A stretch of 64,000 bases of DNA, taken from Plantibacter elymi (nom. nud.). GTDB lineage: Bacteria > Actinomycetota > Actinomycetes > Actinomycetales > Microbacteriaceae. The notes beneath the pieces are model-generated. The model was not told where the DNA came from. It saw nothing but the letters and a program-made list of their open reading frames with translations, and ran no database searches. Every line of letters starts with the position of its first letter. Within the stretch, counting starts at the first letter, position 1. The position numbers and the translations under genes are program-made. Positions 1 through 7,616 of the stretch are shown piece after piece. The DNA is taken from positions 372,001 through 436,000 of the forward strand of contig NZ_FXWJ01000003.1 of the NCBI RefSeq assembly GCF_900177795.1, in the 5' to 3' direction.

Positions 1-2
1 TG

Positions 3-1481
3 TACACCGCGGCGGATCCGGCACCGGCGTACTTCGCCACACCGACCCGTGCCTGGGAGTTCGCGGCCGGCGGTCTGCTCGCGCTCCTCGGGCCGGCCGT
101 GGTCGTCCACCGCACCCGCTGGCGGACGGCCTCCGGCGTCCTCGGCGTCGTCCTCCTGGCGGTCGCGCTGGTCGCCTTCACCGAGCAGACGGCCTTCCCC
201 GGGATCGCCGCCGCCCTCCCCGTCCTCGGGACGCTCCTCGTGATCCTCGGTGGGTCGTCGACCCATCGGTGGTCCGTGACGACCCTTGCGCGCACACGTG
301 CGTCGCTCCTCCTCGGCGATCTCTCCTATTCGCTGTACCTGTGGCACTGGCCGCTCATCGTGGTCGCGCCGTGGGTGCTCGGCGTGCCCGTCGCGCTCGG
401 CGACCCGCTCGGTCTGGCGGTCGCTGCCGCACTCCTGGTCGTCGCCGTGGTCCTCGCCGCACTGACGAAACGGTTCGTCGAGGACCCCGTCCGACGAGCC
501 CCGGTCCTCGCGCACGCGCGCTCCGCACGGAGCGTCCTGCTGGCGGGCGCGGCGACCGCACTCGTGCTCTGCATCCCGGCGGCGGGGTTGCTGACCGTCG
601 CCGCCGAGGAACGGACCCTCGCGAGCACCGTGGACGCCTACGTCTCGGACGGCGAGCCGTGTTTCGGTGCCGATGCGGCCGCGTCGGGCTGCACCAATCC
701 GGCGTTGGCGGACGAACTCCTGCCGCCGCTGTCGGTGCGGACCGAGGACACTGGCGACACCTTCCGGTGTTCCGCAGCCGCAGACGCCCCGGACTTCCCC
801 GGCTGCACCTTCGGTTCCGAGCGCCCGGACGCCACGCGGGTCGCGCTCACCGGCAACTCCCACGCCACGATGCTCATCCCCGGACTCGTCGACCAGCTCG
901 AGGCACGCAACTGGCGGCTCGACGTGTACGTCGGCAAGGGCTGCGAGTGGCGGGCACCGGGACCCGACGACTCGGCGGCCTGCGACGCCCGGCGGACGCT
1001 CATGCAGGAGGCGTTCACGGGTGAGCGCCCGTACGACATCATCCTGGTGACCTCCAAGAGCCCGGACGAGACCTCGGTGGCCGAACAGGCCGCGATCCGC
1101 GGCGCGACGCTCGCCGCGTGGAGACCGGTGCTCGAGCAGGGGACGTCGATCGTGGTGCTGCGGGACAATCCCCGCGTGCCGAACGAAGCCGCGGCGTGCG
1201 TCGACCGCACGAGTGCCGCCGAGCTCATCGCGGGGGCGTGCGCCTTCCCCGTGGCCGAGGCGTACCCGACGTTCGACCTGAACACCGCCACGGCGGCGAT
1301 GACCGACGGCGCCGTGCCGGTCGTGGATCTCGGCGAGCTGTACTGCGCGGCCGGGACCTGTCCGCTCGCCGTCGGGAACGTGCTCGTCTATCGCGATCTG
1401 CACCACATCACGGCCACCTGGTCGCGGACCCTGGGCCCGTTCCTCGTCGACCGGATCCGAGCCGCCACCTCCCGTGGGTGA
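3..1481 (+). CDS. Membrane acyltransferase with C-terminal SGNH domain (5' end missing)
   Basis: The reading frame is already open at the window edge, and its first residues, including the TRAWEFAAGGLLALL stretch, are typical of the middle of acyltransferase-3 (OafA/YrhL-like) proteins, so the gene starts upstream. What remains has several hydrophobic membrane segments in the first 200 residues, among them the family motif SLYLWHWPL, followed by an extracytoplasmic domain. That domain carries the GNSHA block of SGNH esterases/acyltransferases and a late DLHHIT stretch that would supply the catalytic Asp and His. Such fused proteins usually O-acetylate cell-surface glycans or wall polymers; the substrate here cannot be told. 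The downstream neighbour is convergent. The family call is firm, the role is inferred. Confidence 0.85.
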   Translation, partial: YTAADPAPAYFATPTRAWEFAAGGLLALLGPAVVVHRTRWRTASGVLGVVLLAVALVAFTEQTAFPGIAAALPVLGTLLVILGGSSTHRWSVTTLARTRASLLLGDLSYSLYLWHWPLIVVAPWVLGVPVALGDPLGLAVAAALLVVAVVLAALTKRFVEDPVRRAPVLAHARSARSVLLAGAATALVLCIPAAGLLTVAAEERTLASTVDAYVSDGEPCFGADAAASGCTNPALADELLPPLSVRTEDTGDTFRCSAAADAPDFPGCTFGSERPDATRVALTGNSHATMLIPGLVDQLEARNWRLDVYVGKGCEWRAPGPDDSAACDARRTLMQEAFTGERPYDIILVTSKSPDETSVAEQAAIRGATLAAWRPVLEQGTSIVVLRDNPRVPNEAAACVDRTSAAELIAGACAFPVAEAYPTFDLNTATAAMTDGAVPVVDLGELYCAAGTCPLAVGNVLVYRDLHHITATWSRTLGPFLVDRIRAATSRG

Positions 1482-1503
1482 CCAGTCCCTGATCGGGTGG
1501 AGT

Positions 1504-1670
1504 GCCAGCGCGGTGCGCTGATGCGAGGGTGTCGAACCCGGCGTCGGCGCGGTGCGCTGGCGCGAGCGCGGCGGAACCGGCACGAGCGCGGGGCACACGC
1601 GTGAGCGCGCCCCTCCGGAGACCCGCGCTGACGTCCCCGACCCGCGGTGACGTCAGCGCACCGCGCTGGC
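1504..1670. repeat. Long-spaced GC-rich inverted repeat between convergent genes
   Basis: An 18-base arm, gccagcgcggtgcgctga (1504-1521), recurs as its exact reverse complement at 1653-1670. A further direct, partial copy (ggcgcggtgcgctgg) lies near 1546-1560. The 131-base spacer has no convincing gene. It lies between the convergent acyltransferase and mvaS genes and could form a cruciform or a bidirectional terminator, but it lacks a T-tract and resembles a dispersed palindromic repeat more than a classical terminator. Confidence 0.6.
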
Positions 1671-1702
1671 GACCACCCGGGAGAGCTCGGGCGCGGGAGC
1701 GG

Positions 1703-2896
1703 TCAGGCGGAGGTGGGCTCGTACTGCCGACGGTCGCCGACGACGCCCGCGAAGCGGAACGGCGCGCTGGTCTCACGAGGGCGGTCGGAGTCGTGGACGT
1801 CGGCCGACGCCGCGTCCTCCAGGAGCTGCAGGTAGCGGGCGTCGTCGACGACCGTCCTGGCATCGAGCTGCGCACGGTTCGCGTCGCTCCGCAGAGCCGA
1901 GCGGTAACCCGGACGCACGATGCCGCTGAAGCACTCCGCGACCGCACCCGAGCCGTAGCTGAGGAACGCGATACGCCGACCGGTGAGGTCGTCGTCGCCG
2001 TCGAGCAGCGCGAGCAGCGCGAGGTACACGGAGGCCGTGTAGCTGTTCCCGATCCGGCGGTTGTACCCCGTCGTCGGCTCGATCTGTGCGTCCAACTCCT
2101 CCTGGGTACGCTCGGAGCCGAGCGACTTGGCCAGGTGCCGGTGCGCCTTGATCGCCATCTTCGTGAACGGCTGGTGGTAGCAGAAGTGGTCGACCTCGGA
2201 GAAGTCCGCCCCACCGCGTGACCGGTAGTCCGCCCAGGCACCCTCGATCGCGTCCTGGTAGGCGGAGATGGACAGCTTGCCGTCGACGATCGCCGTCGCA
2301 CTGTGGTTCGGGCGCCAGAAGTCCATGACGTCCTGCGTGTAGACGCCGGTCGCGGTCTCGAGCTCGAGGATCGCCGGATCGGCGGCCACGAGCATGGCGA
2401 CGGCCCCGGCACCCTGCGTCGGCTCCGCATTGGAGTGCAGTTCGTACCGCGCGACGTCGCTCGCGATGACGAGCACGGTCTCCTCGGGGTTCCGCGCCAC
2501 GAGCGCAGCCGCGAACTGCAGCGCCGCGGTGGCAGAGTAGCAGGCCTGCTTGAGCTCGACAACGCGGACCGCCTGCGGCAGACCGAGCAGGCGGTGCACG
2601 TAGACGCCCGCGGACTTCGACTGGTCGATCCCGGACTCGGTGGCGAACAGGACGGTCCGGAGCCGATCGCTGCCGTGCCGTTCGATGATGGGTGCGGCAG
2701 CGGCGGCGGCCATCGTCACGATGTCCTCGTCGGCGGCCGGGACGCTCATCTCGCTCTGGCCGAGACCGACGTAGTACTTGGCGGGTTCGACACCGAAGCG
2801 CCCGGCGAGCTCGGCGAGGTCGATGCGGTTCGCACCGGTCGCGAAAGCGATGTCGTCGATGCCGACGGCGGGGCTGGTGGTCTGGTTGGTGTTCAC
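1703..2896 (-). CDS. mvaS: Hydroxymethylglutaryl-CoA synthase
   Basis: This 397-residue protein matches the length of bacterial HMG-CoA synthases and condenses acetyl-CoA with acetoacetyl-CoA to HMG-CoA in the cytoplasm, the first committed step of the mevalonate pathway. The catalytic triad is visible: Glu87 in LFATESGID, the acyl-accepting Cys119 in ELKQACYSATAAL, and His241 in the CYHQPFTKM block. An SNAEPTQGAGAVAML stretch in the middle is also typical of the family. It is the last gene of a five-gene minus-strand operon and is separated from the HMG-CoA reductase gene by 59 bases. The ATG start is preceded by purine-rich sequence. Identification is firm. Confidence 0.95.
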   Translation of the reverse strand: MNTNQTTSPAVGIDDIAFATGANRIDLAELAGRFGVEPAKYYVGLGQSEMSVPAADEDIVTMAAAAAAPIIERHGSDRLRTVLFATESGIDQSKSAGVYVHRLLGLPQAVRVVELKQACYSATAALQFAAALVARNPEETVLVIASDVARYELHSNAEPTQGAGAVAMLVAADPAILELETATGVYTQDVMDFWRPNHSATAIVDGKLSISAYQDAIEGAWADYRSRGGADFSEVDHFCYHQPFTKMAIKAHRHLAKSLGSERTQEELDAQIEPTTGYNRRIGNSYTASVYLALLALLDGDDDLTGRRIAFLSYGSGAVAECFSGIVRPGYRSALRSDANRAQLDARTVVDDARYLQLLEDAASADVHDSDRPRETSAPFRFAGVVGDRRQYEPTSA

Positions 2897-2955
2897 GTGC
2901 GGGGTGCTCCGTTCGAGCGTCGACGATGCACCGGTCCCCCGGTGCGGTGGGAGGG

Positions 2956-4023
2956 TCAGGCGGGCGCGCCGGCTGCGGTCTGCGCGCTGCGTTCGAGCTT
3001 CAGATGGGCGGCCATGAGCTCACCGGGGTTGGTCTGCGCGGCGAGGAGTGACAGTTCGCCACACCAGACGGCGGCGGCGCACAGGACGGCGAGTCGCCGG
3101 GCGTTTGCGCCGGGTTCACGGTCCTCGCGGCACCCGAGGCGGGTGAGGTTCTCCTCGACGAAGCCGAGCCCCTTGCCGTTGCCGACCGTGCCGACGATGA
3201 GGTTCGGCAGGGTGCAGGAGAAGTAGAGGTCGCCGTCGTGGACCTCGGCATGGGTGACGCCCTGCGAGCCCTCGACGATGTTCGCCGCGTCCTGGCCGGT
3301 CGCCAGGTAGAACGCGAGCAGCATGTTGGCGTAGTGGGCGTTCGCGCTGCGCAGGCCACCGGCGAGGATCGTCCCGACGAGGTTCTTGCGCACGTTCAGC
3401 TGCACGATCTGCTCGGGCGTCGTGTGCAGGAACCGCTCGACGATCGCCCGCGGGATCGTCATCTCGGTGACGACGTTCTTGCCGCGACCCAGGATGCCGT
3501 TGACCGCGGTCGCCTTCTTGTCGGAGCAGAAGTTTCCGGAGATCGATCCGTACCGGAGCATCGGCCACCGCTCCATGATGTACGGCATGAGACGGTCCGC
3601 CGCGAGCGTGACCATGTTGTGGCCGGACGCGTCACCCGTGCGGAACTCGAGGCGCAGGAAGAGCAGGTTGCCGGCGATCTGCGAGTTGATCTGGATGAGT
3701 TCGGCGAAGTGACTCGACTGGGCGACGACGGCCTGCAGCTCGGGCAGGCTGCGCTCGATCTCGCGGAGCGCCTGCAGGGCGTCGCCGGCGGAGTCGACCT
3801 CGAACAGGACGGAGCGGCTCATCCGCTCGTCGACGAGCGTCGCGCGGATGCCGCCGGGGACCATGGAGGAGATGCGGGCGCCCCGGCGCACCGACGGCCA
3901 GAGCGGGCTCTCGTAGGTGGCGAGCGGGACCTCCTGCTCGCCCTCCATGACGTTGCCGCTCAGGTGGAGCGGGCCGATCCACTTGAGTGGGACCGGTGCG
4001 ACGCCGTCGGGTTCGTTGCTCAT
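2956..4023 (-). CDS. mvaA: HMG-CoA reductase, class I-like
   Basis: The 355-residue protein should reduce HMG-CoA to mevalonate. It carries the class I-type motifs RTGDASGHNM (cofactor side), SGNFCSDKKATAVN with the catalytic lysine (Lys169/170), and TGQDAANIVEG with Asp245. Glu38 in PLATYES and the C-terminal His340 in MAAHLKLERS complete the expected catalytic set. There is no membrane anchor, so it is a soluble bacterial/archaeal-style enzyme. The ATG at 4023 overlaps the stop of the phosphomevalonate kinase gene by four bases, which fixes the start and implies coupled translation. Cofactor preference (NADPH or NADH) cannot be judged with certainty, although the class I motifs favour NADPH. 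Confidence 0.95.
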   Translation of the reverse strand: MSNEPDGVAPVPLKWIGPLHLSGNVMEGEQEVPLATYESPLWPSVRRGARISSMVPGGIRATLVDERMSRSVLFEVDSAGDALQALREIERSLPELQAVVAQSSHFAELIQINSQIAGNLLFLRLEFRTGDASGHNMVTLAADRLMPYIMERWPMLRYGSISGNFCSDKKATAVNGILGRGKNVVTEMTIPRAIVERFLHTTPEQIVQLNVRKNLVGTILAGGLRSANAHYANMLLAFYLATGQDAANIVEGSQGVTHAEVHDGDLYFSCTLPNLIVGTVGNGKGLGFVEENLTRLGCREDREPGANARRLAVLCAAAVWCGELSLLAAQTNPGELMAAHLKLERSAQTAAGAPA

Positions 4024-5237
4024 GCGTGGGGTTCCGTTCCGCCTCGGAGGACGTCGTGCTGCTCGGCGAAGGCACGAGCGTAGGTGGATCTGATGGATTC
4101 GACCGCGTCGTCGTCGGTCCGGCTGATCTCCGACGGCCCCCACGGGCTGTGGGCGGCGTCGATGAGTCCGGTCGGTGGGTGCACCGTGAGCGGGAGCCGC
4201 TCGATGCCGTGCGCCGACCAGTCGTCTTCGAGGGCGGCGGTGGAGACGGACTGGCCGATGAACGCGATCCCGCAGTCGCCACCACCGGCACCGGACGACT
4301 TGGCCGCCCCGCCGAGGCGTTCGGCGGCGTCGCAGAGCTGCGCGAGCGCGGCGGTCTCGATGTCGACACCGGCGTCGCGGCCGAGACCGGCGAGCGTCGC
4401 GCGCGCGGAGCGGACGGCACCGAGCACGAGGGCCGGGTCCTCGTCGTTCAAGCCGATCGTGAGCGCGTCGACGGCGGCGCGGCTGGCCGCGAGGAAGGAG
4501 GTGTAGTGGGCCGTCTCCGCCCACTTGCGGGACTGCAGTTCATCGACGAGACGCGTGGTCGAGGCGGGCTCGCCGGTCCAGCCGACGAGGAGCCGGAGCG
4601 AGGTCGGCGGCGACAGGCGCTCGAGCCCCAGCTCGGCCCAGGGGTCGCGGAGGGCTGCGAGCACCCCTTCGCGGTGGCGCACCTCCCGCAGCCGTGCCCG
4701 ATCGGGCGAGGTGTAGCGGAGCCAGCCGCCGAACATGCTCGCCGCGAGGTCGCCTCCGGACGCTGCCGGTGCGACGTCGATGGTGGCGAGGATCGCGAGC
4801 TTGAGCATCTGCGTCCGGGTGAGGTCGAGCTGGTAGAACTCGTCGAGGGCGCGGATGGTGGCGGTCGTCACGGCCGCACTCGAGCCGAGGCCGAACTTCC
4901 GGCCACTCGCGTCGTCGAGCTCGCTCGTGATGGACAGGGCGGAGAACCGCTGCGCGACGCCGAGCTCGGCGACGAGGGTCTCCATCGTGCTCACGGCGGA
5001 GAGGACGTGGTCGAGCGGGCGTTCCTCGTGCTCGACGACGACCCCGTTGCGGTTGCGACGCCAGATGATGGGCGCTCGGCCGTACTGGTCGGAGAAGATG
5101 CGGCCCTCGTGCTCGCTCGCCTCGAGTCGGACGGTGACGCACCGGTCGACCGCGACGAGGATGGAGGGGTGCCCTGGTTCGACGACGGCGTACTCGCCGG
5201 CCACGAAGAGCTTGCCGGGCGCCTTGATCTCGATCAT
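4020..5237 (-). CDS. mvaK2: Phosphomevalonate kinase
   Basis: The protein (405 residues) is a GHMP-family kinase expected to convert 5-phosphomevalonate to 5-diphosphomevalonate with ATP. The N-terminal APGKLFVAGEYAVVEPGHP is the hallmark start of bacterial phosphomevalonate kinases. The ATP-binding GHMP loop appears as KFGLGSSAAVTTATI, and the C-terminal GHMP motif as AKSSGAGGGDCGIAF. The ATG start overlaps the end of mvaD by four bases, and its own stop overlaps the start of mvaA by four bases. Actinobacterial mevalonate clusters known from the literature often place the isopentenyl-diphosphate isomerase gene next to this one; here none is present. Confidence 0.93.
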   Translation of the reverse strand: MIEIKAPGKLFVAGEYAVVEPGHPSILVAVDRCVTVRLEASEHEGRIFSDQYGRAPIIWRRNRNGVVVEHEERPLDHVLSAVSTMETLVAELGVAQRFSALSITSELDDASGRKFGLGSSAAVTTATIRALDEFYQLDLTRTQMLKLAILATIDVAPAASGGDLAASMFGGWLRYTSPDRARLREVRHREGVLAALRDPWAELGLERLSPPTSLRLLVGWTGEPASTTRLVDELQSRKWAETAHYTSFLAASRAAVDALTIGLNDEDPALVLGAVRSARATLAGLGRDAGVDIETAALAQLCDAAERLGGAAKSSGAGGGDCGIAFIGQSVSTAALEDDWSAHGIERLPLTVHPPTGLIDAAHSPWGPSEISRTDDDAVESIRSTYARAFAEQHDVLRGGTEPHA

Positions 5238-6292
5238 CGCGCTCCTTCCGTTGTCTGCTCGCCCGCCGATCCGCCGGGCTCCGAGGTGATGAGCCTCGCG
5301 CCCCGTCCGGCTCTGGCGGGGATGACGCCGATGTCGGGCTGCGCCTCGAGGATCCGAGTCGCGAGCTCGTCGACCGCGTCGGCTCGACACAGGATCTTCA
5401 CGTTCGGGCCGGCGTCCATCGTCGCATAGCATTCGAGGCCGTCGCCTCTGAGGTTTGCGACGAGATCGAGCAGTTCCACGCTCGCCGGTCCCCAGTACCG
5501 GACCGGCGGCTCGGCGCCGAGCATCGTGGCGTGCATCCGCATCGCGTTCCGCTCGGCGATCGTGCCCACCGCGGTGAAGTCGGCGCGGGTGATCGCGGCG
5601 AGCATCTCCTCGAGTTCGACGGGGGTGCGTTCGACCCAGGCGGGGTAGTACGGGGAGGTGTCGACCGTGCGCCGCATGCCGTCGCGACTGGAGACCGACT
5701 TGGCCCGGGCGTCGAGGACGGTGAGGACCATACCGAGCTCGAGTCCGGGCGCGGGCACCGCCTCGGCGAAGGAGCTCTCGTCGTCGTGCCCGGCGTGCCA
5801 GACGGCGATCCCGTCGAAGATCGAACGCGAGGCCGACCCGGAACCACGGCGGGCCAGCCGGGAGAGGGCACGCCGATCGAGGTCGAGTCCGAACGCGGTC
5901 GACGCGGCGAGCGCCAGTGCGGCGAAGCCCGAGGCGGAGGAGGCGAGGCCGGCCCCCGTGGGGATCTCGTTGTGGGAGTCGACGGTGACGCGCTCGTCTC
6001 GGCCGGCGAGCGCACGCACGAGGTCGATGAAGCGCGTGACGCGGGAGCGGGCGGTGCCCTCGAGGGGTCGTCCACCGAGGAGCACGACGTCGTCGGGTGC
6101 GTCCGTCAGTCGCACCGTCGTCGTCGTGGGCGCTGCGTCGAGGGTCAGTGAGAGGCTTCCGGTCCACGGGAGGATGAGCGCCTCGTCCCGCTTGCCCCAG
6201 TACTTGACGAGGGCGATGTTGGGGTTGGCCAGAGCAGTCGCACTGCCCTCCTCCGAGGCGGTCGTCGCGGGCTGTTGCGGGGTCAGGGTCAC
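5234..6292 (-). CDS. mvaD: Diphosphomevalonate decarboxylase
   Basis: This 352-residue GHMP-family enzyme should phosphorylate and decarboxylate diphosphomevalonate to isopentenyl diphosphate. The signature ANPNIALVKYWGKRDE near the N terminus and the substrate/ATP loop TGAGLASSASGFAALALA are diagnostic, and the SGSASRSIFDG block is conserved in decarboxylases. A longer upstream reading frame exists, but the GTG at 6292 is preferred because it overlaps the mevalonate kinase stop by four bases, the same coupling used by the next two junctions, and because the protein then begins at a family-typical distance from the signature. The C-terminal VIPARAGRGARL stretch also fits the family. Confidence 0.94.
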   Translation of the reverse strand: MTLTPQQPATTASEEGSATALANPNIALVKYWGKRDEALILPWTGSLSLTLDAAPTTTTVRLTDAPDDVVLLGGRPLEGTARSRVTRFIDLVRALAGRDERVTVDSHNEIPTGAGLASSASGFAALALAASTAFGLDLDRRALSRLARRGSGSASRSIFDGIAVWHAGHDDESSFAEAVPAPGLELGMVLTVLDARAKSVSSRDGMRRTVDTSPYYPAWVERTPVELEEMLAAITRADFTAVGTIAERNAMRMHATMLGAEPPVRYWGPASVELLDLVANLRGDGLECYATMDAGPNVKILCRADAVDELATRILEAQPDIGVIPARAGRGARLITSEPGGSAGEQTTEGAR

Positions 6293-7227
6293 GCGTAGTC
6301 CTCCGCGTCGATCGTCCAGGTGCCGAGTGCTCCGGCCTCGAGCAGGGCTTGCGAGATGCGTCGGGCTGACGCGGGGTCTGCGGCGAGGGTGATGATGCAT
6401 CCGCCCTGCCCGCCGCCCGTGAGCTTCGCGCCGAGGGCGCCGTTCGCCTCGGCGACCGCGATGAGCGCGGTGATGGCCGGGTGGCCGGCGCCGAGTTCGT
6501 CGAGGACGACCTGTGCCGCGTTCATGCGGGTCCCGAGGTCGTCGCGGCGGTCCGCAGCGAGGTCGGCGACGCCCGCCACCGTCCCGCGTTCGAGCTCGGC
6601 CAGGAGCGCGCGACCACGCTCGGGGTGCAGCTCGACGAAGGCGCGGACGTCGGCGACCGCCTTCCGGGTCGACCCGCGCGCACCGGTGTCGGCCACGACG
6701 AAGCTGCCGCCGAAGCGGATCGGCGGATGCTCGACCCGGCCGGCGGTGAAGAGGATGGGTGTCGAGGCGCTCGTGGCCCGGGCGTCGAGACCGCTGGGCG
6801 TCCCGTGGGCGACGCGTTCGCCGCGCTGCACGAGCTCGAACCGGTCGGCGTCGTCGAGCGCCACGCCGTGCAGGTCGGCGACGGCGTCGACGATCGCGTT
6901 GGCGGCCGCGGCACTCGATCCGAGGCCTCTGCCGATCGGGAGCGTCCCGCGGACGACGACCTCGACGCCGGCCGGAGCCGCACCGACGTGCGCGAGGGTC
7001 TCGAGGACGGTGGTCCCGAGCGGATCGGAGGCGTCGAGCGGGCCGAGTGAGATCTCGGTGTCGAGGACCGAGGCCCCGCCGATGGGTCGGGCGGTCGCCT
7101 CGACCCGGAGCGACGGGATGGGCAGGGCGACGGCTGGAGACCCGTAGACGACGGCGTGCTCGCCCAGCAGGATCGCTTTGGCGTGCGCGAAGCCGCGACC
7201 GGTCGCAGCCGTATGCTCTGTCGTCAT
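6289..7227 (-). CDS. mvaK1: Mevalonate kinase
   Basis: The 312-residue protein is the first gene of the mevalonate operon and should phosphorylate mevalonate to 5-phosphomevalonate. Visible motifs are AHAKAILLGEHAVVYGSPA at the N terminus, the ATP loop PIGRGLGSSAAAANAI, the catalytic-Asp region PSGLDARAT, and the C-terminal GHMP motif KLTGGGQGGCII. An ATG 177 bases further upstream is in frame, but the extra residues do not look like protein of this family, so the ATG at 7227 is chosen. The operon diverges from the gltB-like gene across a 389-base gap that must hold its promoter. Confidence 0.93.
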   Translation of the reverse strand: MTTEHTAATGRGFAHAKAILLGEHAVVYGSPAVALPIPSLRVEATARPIGGASVLDTEISLGPLDASDPLGTTVLETLAHVGAAPAGVEVVVRGTLPIGRGLGSSAAAANAIVDAVADLHGVALDDADRFELVQRGERVAHGTPSGLDARATSASTPILFTAGRVEHPPIRFGGSFVVADTGARGSTRKAVADVRAFVELHPERGRALLAELERGTVAGVADLAADRRDDLGTRMNAAQVVLDELGAGHPAITALIAVAEANGALGAKLTGGGQGGCIITLAADPASARRISQALLEAGALGTWTIDAEDYA

Positions 7228-7616
7228 CTCACCATTCTGGTCCGAAAAACATGCAGCTGGCTGCACATCGGTCGTCCGGTCGCGATCCGATCCACCACGG
7301 GCAGGCTCGTGAGCCGTCCCGCAGCACATCCGGGCGCTGCACGATGGGCCGTCGACGGGAGCCGCCGGAGCGCTCACGGCGTGTCCCATGCGTACCGGAA
7401 ACACCCAGCCTACGCCGAACGGCCCGGTTCGGCTCGTTACGGTTGAGTGGGCGGGACGGCCCGGTTAGGATCGGAACACCTCCATTCATGCAGACGACGG
7501 CCGCCGCACCCAGCGCCCGCGTCGACACGGACCCACCCTCCAGCGACGTAGATCCGGTCCCGTCATCTCACCGTCTCCGGGCCGTCCAGCGCCCGCATTC
7601 CGAGGGGTACCCCGTC
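7228..7616. other. Divergent intergenic region between mvaK1 and gltB-like gene
   Basis: This 389-base stretch separates two divergent operons and should contain promoters for both. An in-frame ATG for the plus-strand gene exists at 7488 but lacks a ribosome-binding site, and the residues it would add are of low complexity. A small perfect palindrome (gcagctggctgc, near 7252-7263) lies about 25 bases upstream of mvaK1 and could be part of an operator. I see no other gene, RNA gene or repeat, and no promoter that I can assign with confidence. Confidence 0.5.

Noticed and set aside
6759-7616. Upstream extension of the gltB-like frame by 286 codons
   Set aside because: The extension overlaps mvaK1 on the other strand, is Arg-rich shadow sequence, and has no similarity to GOGAT. 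The GTG at 7617 gives a normal propeptide before the catalytic Cys.
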